DNA of 64,000 bases from Onchocerca lupi (GCA_028564675.1 JAOVVO010000203.1:51815-115814); one strand, 5' to 3'. Counted from the first letter of the stretch, positions 12,863 through 25,532 are shown. Numbers and translations: made by a program. The notes: a model not told the origin generated them from the sequence alone.

Positions 12863-13878
12863 TTAAAAACTGCAAGAAATTATCGATTATTTGAGGAAAA
12901 AAAAAATGAAAATTTAGTTTTAATTATCACACATTTTACATGACATAAAAATAATTTAAAAAAGAAAATTTGATTATCAATAAAACATTTATTGCCCTGA
13001 TGATAATTATCAATAATATTTGATCTTCGATATATCTTATATATCGATCAATAACTATCATTAATGAATTAATGAATAATGTAAGGTTGACATGAAATTC
13101 GAATTTTAGATCTGAAATATTAGTTGACTATATCAAATGCAATCAATTTTTACACAGATGAATTAAGAAAATAACGCGAAACAAGTAAATTCGAATTTTT
13201 AAAAAAGCATTAAAAAAATGAGAAAAAGTTATGGGGTTATTCGAATAAATTTTAATAAGAAATTTAATGTAATATTTAATTAACACTTAAGCTTCAAAAA
13301 TTAAAACAAAAATTTAATGCAAAATAGCGATCAGGAAAGATCTTAAAGAAATTATTTTTCAATGGTATCCATTGAGAAATTAGAGATCACATATGAGCTT
13401 AATTAGAAGATCAGAATATTTAAATATGAATGAGTTTGTGGCTTTTAATTATTCAAAGTTAAGCTTGTTAATCACAAAAAATGATAATTACATTAGATAT
13501 CGTAACATTCATCGAATTCATCTTAAGTGATGAATTATGTGAGAAAAAATATTTTATCATGAAAATATAAAATTTGATTATTAATTTTATATTACGAATT
13601 CGCTTGTTTATTTCGAGATATTTAAATAATACAAAAATATCTTGATTATTTTAGTATATATTTATATTATAAAATATTCCAATTATTCCAACATTAACAT
13701 AAAATAATTGTTTTTGAGTAGAAATTTTTCCTCCCAAATGTGATGAAGCAAAAAATATGGATCGCAAAAGTTTCGCCAGATTTTTCTCAAATTTCTTTTC
13801 ATTATCCTTTTAATGAAAAAAAATAAATAAATAAATAAAAATTACTATGGAGGAAATAAAAAAGATAAAATTCTTTAC
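12863..13878. other. spacer between two same-strand genes
   Basis: AT-rich. An open minus-strand frame near 13830-13670 (includes KFEKNLAKLL) could be a further exon of the gene upstream, but no splice phase supports it. A (TAAA)n run lies at about 13829-13847. Confidence 0.35.
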
Positions 13879-14816
13879 ATAAGCAATAAAAATAATCTAT
13901 ATGGACAAATTTTAGCAATAGAACTGTCCATATCACTGGTAAGATGATAAAAAATTGCTCAATTTTTGATTCGAGCAATTTTTCAATCGATAATGCAATG
14001 ATTGTAATGTAAGTTATCGAAAAATTTGAAAATCTAAAAATTTTTCAGATAATTTTCTAGAAGAAAAAGAAAACAAATGTAAAATTTATTATTTTATAAT
14101 TTAATTAAGTCTTAAATTTAAAAACAAATCAATAAATAATTTTTATAATTATCTTCTTCTTTTTTGCTTTTTCTTTTTTGCAAAAATTTTTGCAATTATT
14201 TTCTGAAAAATCGTTTAAAATATATGTTATTCGGTTGTACCTACCAATTATACCAATCAATTGTCGCCAATCCATGAAACTATCTTTTAATAATTTTCCC
14301 TTCCACGGATGGATGGATGGATGGATGGAAAGAGTGCTGTCACAATCATTTAACGGAAATCAACCATATGTAAACAAACGCAAACAAGTTTTCATTATTG
14401 ATAAATTCAAATAATTATTACACTACGAATGCAATATTCTGTTTCATGATTTATTTGCAGTAGTATTATGAAGAATGAAAAAGTTTTTCATTTTCGTTTT
14501 TTGTTTTTTTTTGTTTTTTTTTTTGCTTTTTTTAGTGAAATTAATGCTCTATTTTTCAGTTATTCAATTCTCTTCTCTCCATACTTCTCCATTTCCAGTA
14601 TTTCGTTTCTTTCCAATTCATATTTCACGCTAATGCTATAATAAAAATATTTGTGCAATCTTCATTATTCAATTTCTCACAATAATCCATCATCCATTTT
14701 ATTTCGTCAAAAATTTGTCTATCATGTTTGTAATATCCAATCTTTTTCTGATATTGCAAATTTCTAGTTACATACATCGATTGTTCAGTTATTTTCGTTA
14801 TAATGGATCTAATCAT
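13879..14816 (-). CDS. putative membrane protein, 3' end unresolved
   Basis: Three exons join in phase: 14816-14629 (ATG start, donor GC|GTGAAA), 14279-14241 (a 39-bp exon with donor AG|GTACAA) and 14033-13879 (acceptor TTTTTAG, donor T|GTAAAG). The first exon is hydrophilic with charged and Cys residues (MMDYCEKLNNEDC). The last contains a clear membrane span (FFIILPVIWTVLLLKFV) after a glycosylation-type NFS site. The next exon is not identified. Joining to an acceptor near 13828 would create an immediate stop, which may be the true end. The gene lies directly upstream of another multi-pass gene on the same strand, both inside the inner inverted repeat. Two successive phase matches support it; the start is less sure. 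Confidence 0.45.
14307..14328. repeat. GGAT microsatellite
   Basis: Five uninterrupted GGAT units lie in the first intron of the minus-strand gene. Confidence 0.85.
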
Positions 14817-14966
14817 TTCTTCATGATCATTTTATTTTAAAAAAATTGGGAAAATTTCGTGAATTCAATAAATTTCAAAAAAAAAAAAAAGGATTTTTGT
14901 CAATTTCAAGAAAAAAAAACTGAATTACATTACTAAACAAGAAAAAATGACATAGCTAAATTTTTT

Positions 14967-15137
14967 GCTTAAAATTATCATAAATAGTGCTTATAATTAT
15001 CATAAATAGCAAAAGATAATATTTTGAGTGCTTATAATTATCATAAATAGTGCTTATAATTATCATAAATAGCTAAAGATAATATTTTGAGTGCTTATAA
15101 TTATCATAAATAGTGCTTATAATTATCATAAATAGCA
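14967..15137. repeat. 63-bp higher-order tandem repeat
   Basis: A 22-bp unit (GCTTATAATTATCATAAATAG) occurs as a pair, followed by a linker (AAAGATAATATTTTGAG). The pair-plus-linker period of 63 bp occurs three times, with unit starts near 14967, 14989, 15030, 15052, 15093 and 15115. Copies differ at only a few bases. Confidence 0.9.
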
Positions 15138-17280
15138 AAGGGTAGTATTAATGCCATTATTAATTGAAACTATTTCATTATAGTATTCGCATTATTAATT
15201 GTGTAGCGAAAAAAAAATAATCGCGATAATTACTAATTTCAAATGAAAGAATGGAAAAAACAAATCGCAAAATATGAGATTTGAAAAATTATCATCTTTT
15301 AAAATTAGCACAAATTTTCCAGGTATTATCACACGATTAGAATTTTTCCTTCATTATAATTCAGTTTATATGAAACAATTAGAACTATCCGATACTTTTA
15401 ATATCTCGAGAGCAGCTAACAATGACTATTCTCGAAGTGTTTCATACAATCTCTGCGCTAGTTTTACTATCAACAATTAACAATAAAGTATTGTAATTTT
15501 CTGCATTTTACTTATATCAAAATTCGGCAATGCTTCAAGATTTTTATTTAAAACTTCTTGAAAGTTTTGAAATTTAAACTATTAATCACTACTAATATTT
15601 GATCATAATGTGTAATTAGATTATCAGATAGAATATACAATCTTGTGATAAAAGTTAGAAGTCCATAACAACAGGATTCAAATTTTAAATAATTCAAATT
15701 GTTAAAATGATGAAAATATTCAAATTTAATTTTTCTGCTATGATTCTTCTTTTCTAAGTCATGACAAAGTATAAAATAAAATACGTATACATAGCAATAA
15801 GTAGGAATAGTGAACAGTTAAACGATTACTTAAAAAAAAAAAAAAGAATAGTTCGAATGAAATCGATGGAAAAGATAAAAGATTAATAGTTTTTCAATTT
15901 TTATTTAATTTAATAATTCTTATTCGGATCTAAACACAATAAACAGTGAAAAATTTACAAATGTATTAAGAAATTAATGATAAAGTAAATTAAATTTTGG
16001 AAAAAATTCGAGCAAAATTTTTAAAAAACAAGATGGAATTGAATTAATTTAATGGAAAGATTTATACCAAGTTAATATATTAACAAATTAAAAATAATTA
16101 AAAAACAAAAAAGAAACGATAGAAATATGTTGGATTCAAAAAGACTACCATTACATATAATTATTTAATAATACTATTCTGATATCAAATTTTCAACATC
16201 AATATTATTCTAATGCTGTCAGAAAGTTATTCTCAATGATAATTAGCAATTAAATATAATCATATTATTTAAAGAATACAATCATATCATATCACTTACT
16301 TGAAGTTATAATTACTTTAATTACTGTGACTTTATTAAATTAATTATTCAATCATGCTATTTTGAAATATAATGTTATGTGGTTATCAAAACTAATCGCA
16401 AAGCAAATAAATTAAATTTCCTTTTTTTTTTTTTTTGAATTACTTTGCAACATAAAGATTTACATTAATGCTGAAAGAAATTCAATTTTAATATAAAATT
16501 TTACGTTAAAATAAACGTTTACGTGAATTTATCGTCAAGATAGAAACTAATACTTTTAGTATCATAACATGATACAGTTATTCGTACGAACAAAATCAAC
16601 TTATTTTTTCATTTATCATTCTTATTTTCATATATATTTATTTAATCATTCATTTAAAAAAGGAAAAAAAAAGATTGTCATTGATGCTATCTCGTAAATA
16701 ATGATTAAATTTTAATGCATTTTATTTTATTGATTAAATGATAATAATAAATATCGGCGATAATAACAATAATGATAATGATGAATGTTGTTGAAGAGAA
16801 TATCATGTAAAAGATGTGCAAAACGGCCATTGGATAATATGATAATGATAACGATTCATGAAGAGAAAGAAAAAAGAACAAATAACAATCAATCAACGTT
16901 TCATTTCAATGTAATGAAATTATGAAAGAATTGAAAGAAAAATAAAAGACCAAAGTGATAATGCAATCATAACATAACTTTGTCATCTATTTGTTTATCA
17001 AAAAAAAAAAAAAGCCGGTTAGTTTGGGCGTCATAATTTAGTCTCAAAAGTTCAAAGATCAAAGATAAAAATTTATTATCATAAACATTGATTGTATATT
17101 GTAGGAAAGAATTTGCTTTTTGGTTTAATAGTATAAATAGATAAGGAGATGAGAAAGGTGAACAGATCAATCAATCTTCAAAATTGGTCAGAAAACATTA
17201 TCGTGAAATCAACGTAAAATCATATAATCAACTGTTATCATTCATCAAATATTATACTATACTGACAGTAATTCGATATA
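15138..17280. other. AT-rich noncoding stretch
   Basis: No supported gene. The open frames at 15274-15480 (+), 16705-16896 (-) and 16967-17170 (-) have low-complexity composition and no splice partners. Confidence 0.4.
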
Positions 17281-18001
17281 ATTAATTTTGCGTTTAATTC
17301 ATTTCAAATTAATTTGACATTAGTTTTTAATGTTAAGGCAAAATTTTCAGAATTAAAAAATGAGATGAAATTAAATCTTTTCGGAAGATAGAAAAATATT
17401 GACCTTCCTTAAAAAGATAAATTTAAAGCAAGTTTTTGCGCGTATTGATCCAGAAAATCGCAATAAATTGATCATGATTAAAAATCAAATTTCGATTTTC
17501 TAAGAATAAATTGATAATTAAATAATGAGTTTCAAAAATATCATAAATTATCAAATACATAGAATTATAAGTGATTCATTAAATTAGCCAGTGAAAAATG
17601 AAATCTGGATGTATATATATTTGTGGAATAAAAAAAATCATGTATATTTAAAATATGTGAGATAAGAAAAATCGATTCATTTAATACAAAATTATTCATA
17701 GAACTATACAGCAGCAGTTTAAGTATAAATTTTAAGTTCAGGTTAAAACAAAAACAAAAAAAAAAGAAATCGAAATTTGGCGTGTTTTAATTTCGACAAA
17801 ATCTGAACGAATTGATCGATTAATTGAAGAATTTTGATAAATGATAGTGCAGGTTAACTAAGTACAGCAAATTTCTTTAGTAATTAATGATTGATTGATG
17901 AGAATAAAATGATATTGACCTCTTTTTACATTTCATTCTTTCTTCTTTTCGTATAAAATTTAATTCAATTCCAATATTACTTCTATGCAGCATATTTCCA
18001 T
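17281..18001 (-). repeat. right arm of inner inverted repeat (IR-B)
   Basis: Reverse-complement partner of 8891-9617. It ends about 390 bp beyond the stop of the secreted-protein gene, so each arm sits just 3' of a gene pointing toward it. The arms are about 7.7 kb apart. Confidence 0.9.
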
Positions 18002-18388
18002 AATAATGTCCACAATTGGAAATTATTAATACTCATATGTATATTTCTGATTTATCAATATTTTTCAAATATATCATTTATTTGATTTCTGATATTGCAT
18101 GCATATTTTTATAGTTCCAAAGAAGTTTTGTTCTACAAGAGCTGTATGACGATGTAGTAGTGGACGTGAAATTTTCGTGTGAATTCAATTAAGAGGCCAG
18201 TTTTGATGTGTAAATGGCCAAATTCAAATAATGAAAAATGCTTTTCCTTATGTAATTTTCTTATATAGATTTTATTAAAATAAAAGAACGGATTAGATAA
18301 GACATAGTGAATAAATTAATTAATCAAAATTAAAATTGCATTTAAATTTTCATAAAAAAGATTCAAAAAATGATTAAAAATGTTGAAA

Positions 18389-20245
18389 TTATGGATCCAG
18401 AGCGATTCTACTTCTACCGTCGTCTAGCAGTTGAATGGTTGAAATAAATATGACATATCGATTTTCTAAAGATCGTTGAATTGCAATAGCAAGTTCTTGT
18501 CGTTGTGTTTGTGATAGTATATTTAGGATATCAATTGTAAGAGTTGCAGTTTCTTGGAATGATTTAAAATTACTCTAAAAATTCAATACTTAAAATTTTT
18601 AAATTTTAATTTTTAACGAAAAAACAATACGATTAATCTCTTATGAATTAAAATAAATGTTTGCTTCACAAATGCTTAATGAAAAAAAAAAAAAAAACTT
18701 TTTCATCATACTTTATTAGCACATATTGTCGCATTCTTCGCTTCACATCGTAATTCCAAAGTATTCTGCGAAAGTGTATAAAAATATTTTCCTTTCACGT
18801 AATTTGCTTTCGCAATATTAATATCATTAACGATAAATGCTGGATAAGGCCAGAAATTGGTAGTTATAATAAGTCCTTTTGGTATTACACCGATCGAACG
18901 AAATGCTTCCGTTACCTATAGAATATTCATTAAATTTTGTCAAAGTATGAAATAGTTAATTATGCAATCAGAAGCGAAAGTTTCGCCTTTAAAAATGTTT
19001 TATTTTTGATTGAAACCAAGTAATAATTTTCGGATTTTTCTGTTTGGACCATATTTTGCAAACATAACTTCAATGTTTCCCAGTTGAAAGATAAAACTAA
19101 GATAATGCTGCAACCACTTTCTTTAATTCAATCATCGCATTGAATTTGATAAATTTTAAAAAATGAAAGTGTGAAAATTTTGCAGCTCAATGATTGGTAT
19201 AAATTGATCATTAAAGTTAATCAATAATTATAGTGCTACATTATATATATGTATTTACGCAAGAATATCGAAATTTTTTCGTAATATTGAAATTTTGAAT
19301 TTTTTCAAATTTTCTCACTGCTTCACGTAGTTGACCTTTGACATAATTGTTAGCTTCAGCAAAATTCATATGTTGCCCAGGAACACGTGGTACATAGATA
19401 GTATTCCTTTAAAAAAAAAAAGTACAAATAGACATAATTCAAATAATAAATTTTCATTAGTAATCATATTATATTTCAATTTATTGGTAGATATAAATTA
19501 GTTAAAATTTTTTTTTTCGAGTAATGCTATACGAAATATTTAGGAAAAAGGTTGGAAATTTTAGAAAATTCCAAAACTTTTATTCTTAAATTATACAATT
19601 TCCGAATGTTTCGAAATTTCGCTAAAAATTTTAATTGAAATAACAACAAACTCTTCGCAATCACAAAAACAATTATAGGTCCAAGTGAAAGGTGGCCGGA
19701 ATAGAAGTCGATAAACCATCACCGAACCTCCCACTCCTGAAAGTTTACTGAAAACAAAGAGCTCAGTAATTATACAAAAATTTTTTTCTTCAAATTTTAA
19801 TTTGTTATGCAATTTCAAATTCAAATTTAATTAAAAATTTTCGAAATTTTTGCATGAACATTTGGAGCATTTTTTCAAATTTTTTTCCAATTAATGTTTG
19901 CATACTTTGTGGTATCTTATGAGTATATGGAATTCCATTTGGTTGTCGTTGACCCAAACAGCTCCAGTGATATGATAATGAATACTGTGGAAAGATATGA
20001 TATGGCTGATATGATTCGATTGAATGCTGTGGTGGACAATTTTGGAAGTAATCCATAAAAGACGACTGACTTTGATGATTAGAATTTTGTAAATTAAAAT
20101 TATTGATATCCGTGCTCATTGCGAACGGTGTCACATGACTTACAGTAATTAATAATAAAACTTGAGTTAAGAATTGGAATATTTCTAGTCTTTCCTTTGA
20201 AATGACTTGTTTTATTGATAGTATCGCATTTGTTCTAATTTGCAT
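18389..20245 (-). CDS. putative secreted or membrane-anchored nematode protein
   Basis: Complete five-exon model, all phases matching: 20245-19906, 19736-19652, 19406-19319, 18915-18712, 18574-18389 (stop TAA); 300 residues. Start ATG at 20245; the frame is also open upstream to TTTTAG. Residues ~22-41 are hydrophobic (FLTQVLLLITVSHVTPFA), a signal peptide with a long N-region or a signal anchor. Next comes a Gln/Tyr/Pro-rich segment with two cysteines, then CFCDCEE, then a region with predicted mixed structure (TIYVPRVPGQ, NYVKGQLREA, a later NYVKGKYF, and ELRCEAKNATIC with a glycosylation site). It ends with a charged helix-like stretch. NYVKG occurs twice about 47 residues apart, hinting at an internal duplication. 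No family is recognised. Confidence 0.75.
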
Positions 20246-21964
20246 AATAATAATAAGAATCGAACGTTGTTTGAATTTTACCTAAAATATAATTCGAAAA
20301 GTTTTTGAAATTTGTTGTTAATTTCAGAGAAGAAACATAGTTAACCTCATTGCATCAGTAATTTCCAGTTAAAAATAGCATATAATTACAGTAAAATTTA
20401 CTTTAAGCATAAAATTCAGTAATTTTGCGCAGTTTTAAACACTGTGATACTGGAAAATATCTAATTTGAAAATTTTTAAAGAATCAAATTTATGAATTGT
20501 AGATTTGCGATCAATTTTTCGTCTTAAGCTTTATGATGGAAAATGCAAGATTGAAGAGATCAATGGCTTTTACGGATTCCATTATCTGATATTTTCATTA
20601 ATTTACAAATCTGATATTTTCATTCATAAATCGAAACTGATAGTGATTATGGATTTAGTATTCTTTACAAAAAGCACTTGTTTGAAAAATTTCAAGAGTT
20701 CATCATTGATCAGAGAGAGGGAATTCTTCCTGGTCAAAATGTTTTTTCAAATAAATGTCTTCATTTGAAGTTTTATCTTAAATTAATAATTTGGAATCTT
20801 GCCCACTTTAAAACTTAGTAATTATGCCTTTCTCGAAAGACAACTTGCGTCTTTTCCCCCCCCAAAAAAAAAATGAAAAAAAGAAAATGAAAATTAATTA
20901 TAACGAAAAAAATTAAGCGATAGTTTATAATCATCACATAACAAATTTCACTCGAAGGATTTCATAACAAAATTAGCTAAAATAATTCAATCGATCACGT
21001 TTTTCACGTTAAGACGAAAAAATAAATTTGCAATAAACTGAGAGGATGAGTGCGTCGCACACAATACTAAAACCGAAAATTTTTTTAATCATTATGAAAA
21101 GAAAACGATTGTATTAAAATTCTGTAATTTAGATGAAATCTTCAAACTAAAGTAAAATTCTGATTAAGGTTTGGAAAATCTTTCGAACCATATTGATCAT
21201 TTTAGTGATAAAATATGAAATTGAACATACAAACATTTATATACACAACAGAAATAGGCAATTAAACGATTCAATCATAAGGAAGTGGTCATAAAAGAGC
21301 TTATTTTTCATTGAATTTCGAAAAATATAATGAAATTTTTATTAAATGTCCGAATAAATCATTTAATAATTTGTTATAGATATACATCAAATACATCTAT
21401 AATAGCATATTTAAATTTAATATTTTCCTTTCAAATTTCACGGCAGAAAAATTTTGCAACAAACTTTAAAAATTTTTGCAAACATGAAAATTTTTATAAC
21501 TTTTTCAATAATTTTTGTTCACTATAGAAAATGCGAATGGATTTTATTTTCAAATTTTTACGTTTATAATTCAAAATAACTATCGAGCATTCATGTTTAT
21601 GCACTAATGCTTATATTTAAATGTGTTTGTTTATTTTGGTCTTTTTTTTTTTGCTGCTTATCTTATCAATTTAATCACTTTGCTGACTGCAGTGATCTTA
21701 AATTTCTATCAGATAAGTTGATCATAAATCAAATTATCTGAATGATTAGGACGGACAAATAATTTTTGGCACGCCATATTATCAGGATATCACTGATTAA
21801 TTCTGTCATTATCAGCTCAAAGAAATTTTACCAGGTATTTTTTGTCGACGATATAAATTATGTCTTCGGAGGATGAAGCTGCTACCATTTTATTATAAGC
21901 TTATTAGTTTGGATAATGAGTTACATAAAATGCAAAACTTTCTTTCCGAAAACAATCAGTTTTA
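20246..21964. other. intergenic AT-rich stretch
   Basis: Open frames at 20505-20768 and 21330-21527 (+) have no splice partners and low-complexity composition. A C9A9 run lies near 20857. No gene is supported. Confidence 0.4.
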
Positions 21965-22509
21965 CTTATCAGCGTCAAATACGGCTCCTTGCTCAGCAAA
22001 ACACGCAATTATAACTTCCTAATTATTCTGGTAACATAATAAGCACAAAGGGAAAGTAAAACCCTTATTGTTTACTGTTTGGAATAACATTGAAATGATT
22101 CATTATGTAAATCTTTTCATAATAATCAAGAATACCTGTTGTATGTGACGTAAATAAGATTGAAAATGGTGTAATCACTAAAGTATACAAAGAATGACAG
22201 GAATTTGAATTTAAAAAAGACATAAATTAGAAAAACTTGAAAAAATATAAATTAAAAGAAAAGGAAATATTTGCCTGTCTTTTATATCAAATGCATATAA
22301 AATGAAAATAATGTATTTAATTAATTTTCAACATTTAAAATGAAAATAATATAGTTAAATAATTTTTAGCATATAGAATGAAAATAATATATTTAAGTAA
22401 TTTTCAAAATATAAGATGAAAATAATATATATTTGAGTAATTTTCAATAATTTTTTTCAATATTTAGAATTAATAATTTTGAAAGTTTCAAATATATTTG
22501 AAAGCACTT
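21965..22509 (-). repeat. right arm of outer inverted repeat (IR-A)
   Basis: Reverse-complement partner of 2025-2565, including the ~37-bp tandem units (22310-22450). A ~21-bp segment at 21989-22009 is absent from the left arm. The distance between arms is about 19.4 kb. Confidence 0.85.
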
Positions 22510-22908
22510 AAGTGTGTTGAAAATGTGAATTATATATCCGAGCATCAGTTTAATTGATGTAAAGGTAATCAAATTGATTAATATTCCATATCTTTATAAT
22601 TGCATCTATTATTCATTCCAATCATTCTTAAATGTTTTCGAAAATTTTTCTTATTTTTTTGTTTATTGCATTAAAAACTTTCAATCATTTCTAAGCTATT
22701 GTCCTTTGTTTCTCCAAAATCTTTTCATTCCAAATGTGAAATTCTAATATTTCAGATTTCATTTCAATTTTTTCAGAAGATAGATAGCAAGAAACATTAT
22801 TGTATTTTGTACAACAAAACAAATCATTTTTCAATGTTGTTTTATTTTGCTTTTTTTTTTTTTTTTTTTTGTAATGAATTCCTTAATCGATGAGCATGCA
22901 TAAACAGC

Positions 22909-23574
22909 TTAAATTTCCTGAAAGACAGTAACGCTGATAATATTATCAGGAGTTGCAGCATCAGGATTTCTAACAATTCTGATCACAAGACGTCTACCAC
23001 TTCTGCAAAAGATTATGACGCATGCAACGTGAAAGCAACGTGAACAGCATATTTGCAAGAAAATATTGAAGACAAGCTTACATCCACGGTAACATTGCAT
23101 TATTGATTCTTCCTTCAGCTAGGAGTTGAGTGAGGATGTATCTTTCAAATGCGGAAGTGTCATCCCACGACGTGTTTTGCAAGTAGAGAGTGGTACTGTA
23201 GTAGTTGATGTCACCATCGTCAATATCATTGTCGTCGCTAATGTAACCGTCGTCTCTATTGTCATCATTGTCGCTAAGATTAATATTCAAATTGTCCCCA
23301 TTCAATTCCTAAGAACTCATGAATAGACGCCAAAAAGTGGACAATTTTTCATCTCGTTCAATTTCAATAAAATGATACTTCATGTAAATTGTTTTATTTG
23401 ATCACTATAATTTTAGTTAAAAAGCATTTCATTTTTCACTCTTTCAAATCAACTGATAAGAATTATTTGCAAAATTACCTTAAAATTTTGCTGTGACGAG
23501 GCTAACAACATTGGTAGGTCGAGAATGCAAAGTATCAGTAGTGAGGTAGAAATTGGAAATTGTGCGCTTTTCAT
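22909..23574 (-). CDS. small secreted acidic protein, unidentified
   Basis: Complete three-exon gene: 23574-23479 (32 codons, donor AAG|GTAATT), 23308-23082 (donor AT|GTAAGC) and 23002-22909 (stop TAA). Phases match at both junctions; total 138 residues. The N-terminus MKSAQFPISTSLLILCILDL is a typical signal peptide, with likely cleavage near LLASSQQ. The mature protein starts with an Asp/Asn-rich stretch (DNDDNRDDGY, DDNDIDDGD), then an ordered-looking part (STTLYLQNTSWDD with one N-glycosylation site, RYILTQLLAEGRI, RRLVIRIV). The TLYL ... LLAEG ... RLVIRIV order loosely resembles TIYV ... GQLREA ... GLIITT in the neighbouring gene at 18.4-20.2 kb, same strand. This suggests, but does not prove, common ancestry. 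Confidence 0.75.
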
Positions 23575-23821
23575 CGTTGCGGGATGTTTTCGGAATTGAC
23601 ACCTCAATAAAAGAAGAGATTATGAGTTTAAGCACAAATACATACTTTAATAAGTGTAATTAAAGTTAAGTGAATTTTGAAATTAGGATTTTTAAGACTT
23701 TTTGGAAAAAGATTGATAGTTGAAATTTCGAAAATTCTTAAGAATCGCTAATTTACAGTACTACAATGTGCAAGCGAAAATGAAGATCGAAAAATTTATG
23801 AGAGTTACAACAAATATACTG

Positions 23822-24617
23822 TTAATTTCGGGTCAACTTCGCCGCTTTTTGAAACGAAACAAAATGAATAACTTTTGCTCTATGCAAATCCACATAATCC
23901 AAAAAAATAATAATAAAATTTTTGGTAATGAATTTTTTAAATTTGCGACAATGCTTAGATTGCATTGTATGTGCCACAAAAATTTCCATTTTTTGCTTCA
24001 AATAGTCAAAGAGATTATGCAAATTTCTCAATGGAACAAAGAGATTGGAATTTTCGATAGCATACTGTCCATTCAATTGAATAATCCTTTCCATGATAGC
24101 AAGTGTATTGCATTATAATTTTAATTGTTATCATACCTGATTATGAAAACTGACGATAAATCACTTTTTACTATTTCCATAATCGTGGCATAGATAATCT
24201 TTTCGTTTCTCATTTCATCTGAACTAAATTTAGTAAAATGACAAATTCAATTAACTCATAAATAGCTATTCTATTTCATATCGTTGCTTTTTCTCCGAAA
24301 AACTCATTAAATTTTTTTTTATTTCGCAAATCATTTTTTATCATCAAATTCTGCAGTTTCATTTAATTCTGTTTAGTTTAATGAAGTATTACTTAAAAAA
24401 AACACAAAGTTCATAGCATCAAAATGTATCACTTGAATAATTATATCTTTAAAAAGAATAAGCATGAAATATATATATATTTACATTTGTTCCTAAGTAA
24501 AAAGTATCTAGTGAACTTATTAATCTCTTCATTATATTTTTCAACATTTCTGTAAACTTGAGCTGAAACGTCGTTTTTTTCAATAATCTTTTGCATGAAA
24601 TATCGCAGGATAAGATA
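23822..24617 (-). CDS. unidentified small gene, 5' end uncertain
   Basis: Exons 24617-24485 (after CTCCTCAG), 24218-24137 (after GTTCAG, donor AG|GTATGA) and 24086-23822 (stop TAA) join in phase. The last intron is only 50 bp and uses a weak acceptor (GGAAAG). The product is hydrophilic and helix-prone (KIIEKNDVSAQVYRNVEKY, RNEKIIYATIMEIVKSDLSS), about 160 residues with cysteines near HTMQSKHC. A possible first exon near 24910-24880 encodes MTILSCCLTD after an acceptor-like CAATCAG and has donor GTAAGG in the right phase. This is the third small gene in a row on this strand. No family is recognised. Confidence 0.4.
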
Positions 24618-24618
24618 C

Positions 24619-25532
24619 TGAGGAGCAGCCAATATCCATTACGAAGTTACTGATAAGATCACCCCAGCTATAATCGTTAAATGACGCGGAGTGATATTAT
24701 TTTGATATAATACCCATGAATATTGCAATCCTGATCGAATAGAAATTTTATTTATCATGAAGATATTTTTGAAAGTGAAAATTGATGCAAAAAAAGACGA
24801 AAGAAATTAAATTCCGAGTAATAGGAAATGATTCGAAATCAAAATCGGAACCGCATAAATAGCTCAACTGAATCCTTACGTCTGTCAGACAACAAGATAA
24901 AATAGTCATTTCACTGATTGCGCAGTAATTGAATTAAATCATTTCATTTCGGTTTGCGAATATGTTTACCTAAACTCCAGGAAAAAACAAAAGATCGATT
25001 ATTTGGCCAAATTGTAGTTGTAGGATCAGCCTTAACTTCAGAAATAAGCTGTATACTACCTTTAACATTTTCAGACTTTACTTATGGAATAATTCAACTC
25101 ATTTTAGCCAATTGATAAAGAAAAGTTTAACTGATCCAAATGTCTATGGTAACTATTGTAATAAAACTCATTTATTTAACATGTTTGATGACTTTTAACC
25201 TTTTTTCTTGAAACATTGCTCAAATTTTCATTTCATATAATCTTAATACATTCTTGTTAATGATGTCCTCAAACTAATTGATCACATTGAGATTAGAAAT
25301 TTGAAAAATATTCGATCAGTTTGCGGTTGTTTTTGTCTATCTTAAAATGACTAAAGATTTAATGGAAAGATTGAAATGAATTTCGAATCATTACTTTATT
25401 AGTGTTTTTTGTCTTAAGAATGTATTACGATTTCTTATGTCTATTATGATTTCAAAATCAATTTATTAATATTAATTTATATCTTGAATTTTGACAAATT
25501 TAAGTTTTTATTAATTCCGTTTAATTTTTCAG
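24619..25532. other. spacer between minus-strand gene and plus-strand pseudogene
   Basis: An open plus frame near 24985-25110 (RLFGQIVVVGSALTSE) follows CTCCAG and might be another decayed exon of the downstream pseudogene. There is no phase support. Confidence 0.3.

Noticed and set aside
15300..15480. Possible minus-strand exon (ending near CTCGAGATATTAAAA)
   Set aside because: Only a 20-bp open piece with splice-like ends; phases could not be linked to the gene at 14.8 kb.
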